DNA of 64,000 bases from an uncultured bacterium. GTDB taxonomy: Bacteria > Cloacimonadota > Cloacimonadia > Cloacimonadales > Cloacimonadaceae. How positions within the stretch are numbered: the stretch's first letter is position 1; every line of letters begins with the position of its first letter. Positions 62,959 through 64,000 of this stretch are shown piece by piece. A program made the translations under genes and the position numbers. The notes beneath the pieces were generated by a model. That model worked only from the letters and a program-made list of their open reading frames with translations. It searched no databases and was not told the DNA's origin. The DNA is taken from NCBI GenBank assembly GCA_938009275.1, contig CALLHY010000038.1:85175-149174 (forward strand). Direction: 5' to 3'.

Positions 62959-63834
62959 ATGAAGACAATTGCTTGGATTGTTTTGCTTTTGTTCATAGTT
63001 GGGCTTTTGAATGCCCAGACTCTATTGCACAGATACGAGTTCAATGGTGATCTTACCGATGCGCTGAATGGGCAAGACCTTATTCCCATTCACACTAATA
63101 CTTCTGGTTATTCAGATGGCGCATGGAACTGGACAGCCACATCCCATCCCGGAGGTGGATTGTTGCTAAAAGCATCGCTGATTGACCCCAATGAGTATAG
63201 CCTTAGAATTGTGTTCAAGTATAGTGACTTTAACTATTCTTGGACTAAGATTCTCAGTTTTCAGGGCTACAATTCTGCCAATCATTACTTTAGCTCAGAT
63301 CAGGGATTGTATTTTTATTATAACCAACTGGAATTCTATCCCTATATTACCAATCAGAGCATCATCTTTTACCCCGATGTGTGGTATGATTTGGTGTTCA
63401 CCCGCAATTCAGATGGCCTGATCCGCTTCTATGTTACTCCTTTAGGCCAGCAGCAACAACTGGTTCTGGAGTTTGATGATCCAAACTACCAGGCTGTTCC
63501 AAGTTTATATGATGGCTTTGGATGCTGGGGTTTGTTTTACGATGATACTCATACCACCAGTGAATGGACTACAGGTGGCAGTGTTGCTTTGGTAGAAGTG
63601 TGGGGGCATGCCTACTCATTCGACAGGGTAGAGAACTTGATAATATCGGAGATCGATAATCAAGTACACTTAAGCTGGGATCCTTTCCCCGGGGCAGTTT
63701 CGTACAAGGTGTATGAATCGGACAGCCCTCAGGATGGGTTATGGAATCTCATAGCAAATATAGCTGGTACCGGTACATCCTTTCCTGCCACGGCGTCCAG
63801 GAAGTTTTACCGGGTAAGTGCTCAGATGGAGTAG
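62959..63834 (+). CDS. Small secreted LamG-like/FN3 protein
   Basis: A 291-residue exoprotein with a signal peptide (MKTIAWIVLLLFIVGLLNAQ). A concanavalin/LamG-like region follows (about 22-215, LLHRYEFNGDLTDALNGQDLI, YSLRIVFKYSD, WYDLVFTRNSDGLIRFYV). It ends in an FN3-like module (VHLSWDPFPGAVSYKVYESDS) with the terminal RKFYRVSAQME, like the proteins at 49394 and 56762. GGAGGAG lies directly before the ATG. Probably a surface carbohydrate-binding protein; ligand unknown. Confidence 0.82.
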   Translation: MKTIAWIVLLLFIVGLLNAQTLLHRYEFNGDLTDALNGQDLIPIHTNTSGYSDGAWNWTATSHPGGGLLLKASLIDPNEYSLRIVFKYSDFNYSWTKILSFQGYNSANHYFSSDQGLYFYYNQLEFYPYITNQSIIFYPDVWYDLVFTRNSDGLIRFYVTPLGQQQQLVLEFDDPNYQAVPSLYDGFGCWGLFYDDTHTTSEWTTGGSVALVEVWGHAYSFDRVENLIISEIDNQVHLSWDPFPGAVSYKVYESDSPQDGLWNLIANIAGTGTSFPATASRKFYRVSAQME

Positions 63835-63923
63835 TGATCCTTCCTGTTTCAGTAATTCATAGGCTATGGATATCTGGAGTGAGGTCAATTGGTGAATGGA
63901 TGATAATTGTTTGAACTTTCTGC

Positions 63924-63952
63924 TTGACAGAAACCCGCCTTCGGTTTTTATG
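63924..63952 (+). promoter_or_regulatory. Promoter of the initiator tRNA gene
   Basis: TTGACA (63924-63929), a 17-base spacer and TTTATG (63947-63952) place the start of transcription near 63959, just before the tRNA. The spacer also forms a small hairpin AAACC/GGTTT with T run that may serve as terminator of the upstream gene. Confidence 0.6.
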
Positions 63953-63964
63953 GCAAAACCATGA

Positions 63965-64000
63965 CGCGAGGTGGAGCAGTTGGTAGCTCGTCGGGCTCAT
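63965..64000 (+). tRNA. Initiator tRNA-fMet (CAT), 3' truncated by window end
   Basis: The sequence CGCGAGG TG GAGC AGTTGGTA GCTC and then GTCGGGCTCAT matches the 5' part of a tRNA. The acceptor stem begins at C63965 (unpaired C1 is typical of bacterial initiators), the D stem is GAGC/GCTC, and the anticodon CAT is at 63998-64000. The GGG run before CTCAT fits the three G-C pairs of initiator tRNAs. The rest lies beyond the window. Confidence 0.88.

Noticed and set aside
63965..64000. Elongator tRNA-Met
   Set aside because: The GGG-CTCAT anticodon stem and C at position 1 fit the initiator; the elongator would not show this combination.

Overview
The window looks like a chromosomal segment of a Gram-negative-type bacterium close to Candidatus Cloacimonas (Cloacimonadota) or a neighbouring FCB-group lineage. 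This is inferred from many secreted proteins ending in a FlgD-like/type IX-style sorting domain, two GWxTD-domain proteins, FN3-rich exoproteins, ExbB/ExbD/AgmX envelope-motor genes and moderate GC content. No 16S rRNA is present, so placement rests on protein families only.

Layout. Positions 1-846 hold the 3' end of a secreted protein gene. A 510-base gap follows, with a large inverted repeat and a candidate structured leader RNA (about 1263-1386). Then comes a long + strand translation/RNA gene run: rimP, nusA, rnpM (ylxR), ylxQ, infB, rbfA, a terminator, nrnA, truB, ribF, an Omp28-like secreted protein, a YhaM-type nuclease and a YycJ-type MBL hydrolase. priA converges on it from the - strand. 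From 26784 down to 16025 lies a - strand gene cluster encoding an outer-membrane barrel, a 1942-residue TPR protein, a small secreted protein, ExbB, two ExbD proteins and an AgmX/TonB-like protein; it reads as a proton-driven trans-envelope machine. Then yraN, a dnaE-GWxTD-GWxTD operon, a SurA/PpiD-like chaperone, a 938-residue sorted exoprotein and a heterodimeric ABC exporter. Positions 42387-48953 carry a PAS histidine kinase, rarA, a ferritin-like protein, a LolC/E-type permease, an exported cyclophilin and a GNAT acetyltransferase. After this come a 1266-residue secreted endonuclease I, a fur-feoB-feoA iron operon, a beta-propeller exoprotein, a small prophage remnant (58411-60784), ettA, a LamG-like exoprotein and the 5' part of an initiator tRNA-Met cut off by the window end.

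How the genes work together. The first cluster couples ribosome maturation (RimP, RbfA, TruB), transcription elongation (NusA) and initiation (IF2), with RNA decay enzymes alongside. The envelope cluster probably uses proton-motive force (ExbB/ExbD) to act through the AgmX protein on periplasmic TPR and outer-membrane components. The exoproteins show two different C-terminal module types, which may mean two export or anchoring routes. Interspersed palindromic repeats of at least two families sit only between genes.

The most interesting candidates are the structured leader before rimP, the motor cluster with one ExbD lacking its conserved aspartate, the second C-terminal module shared by exoproteins, and a prophage remnant bracketed by a 10-base direct repeat.
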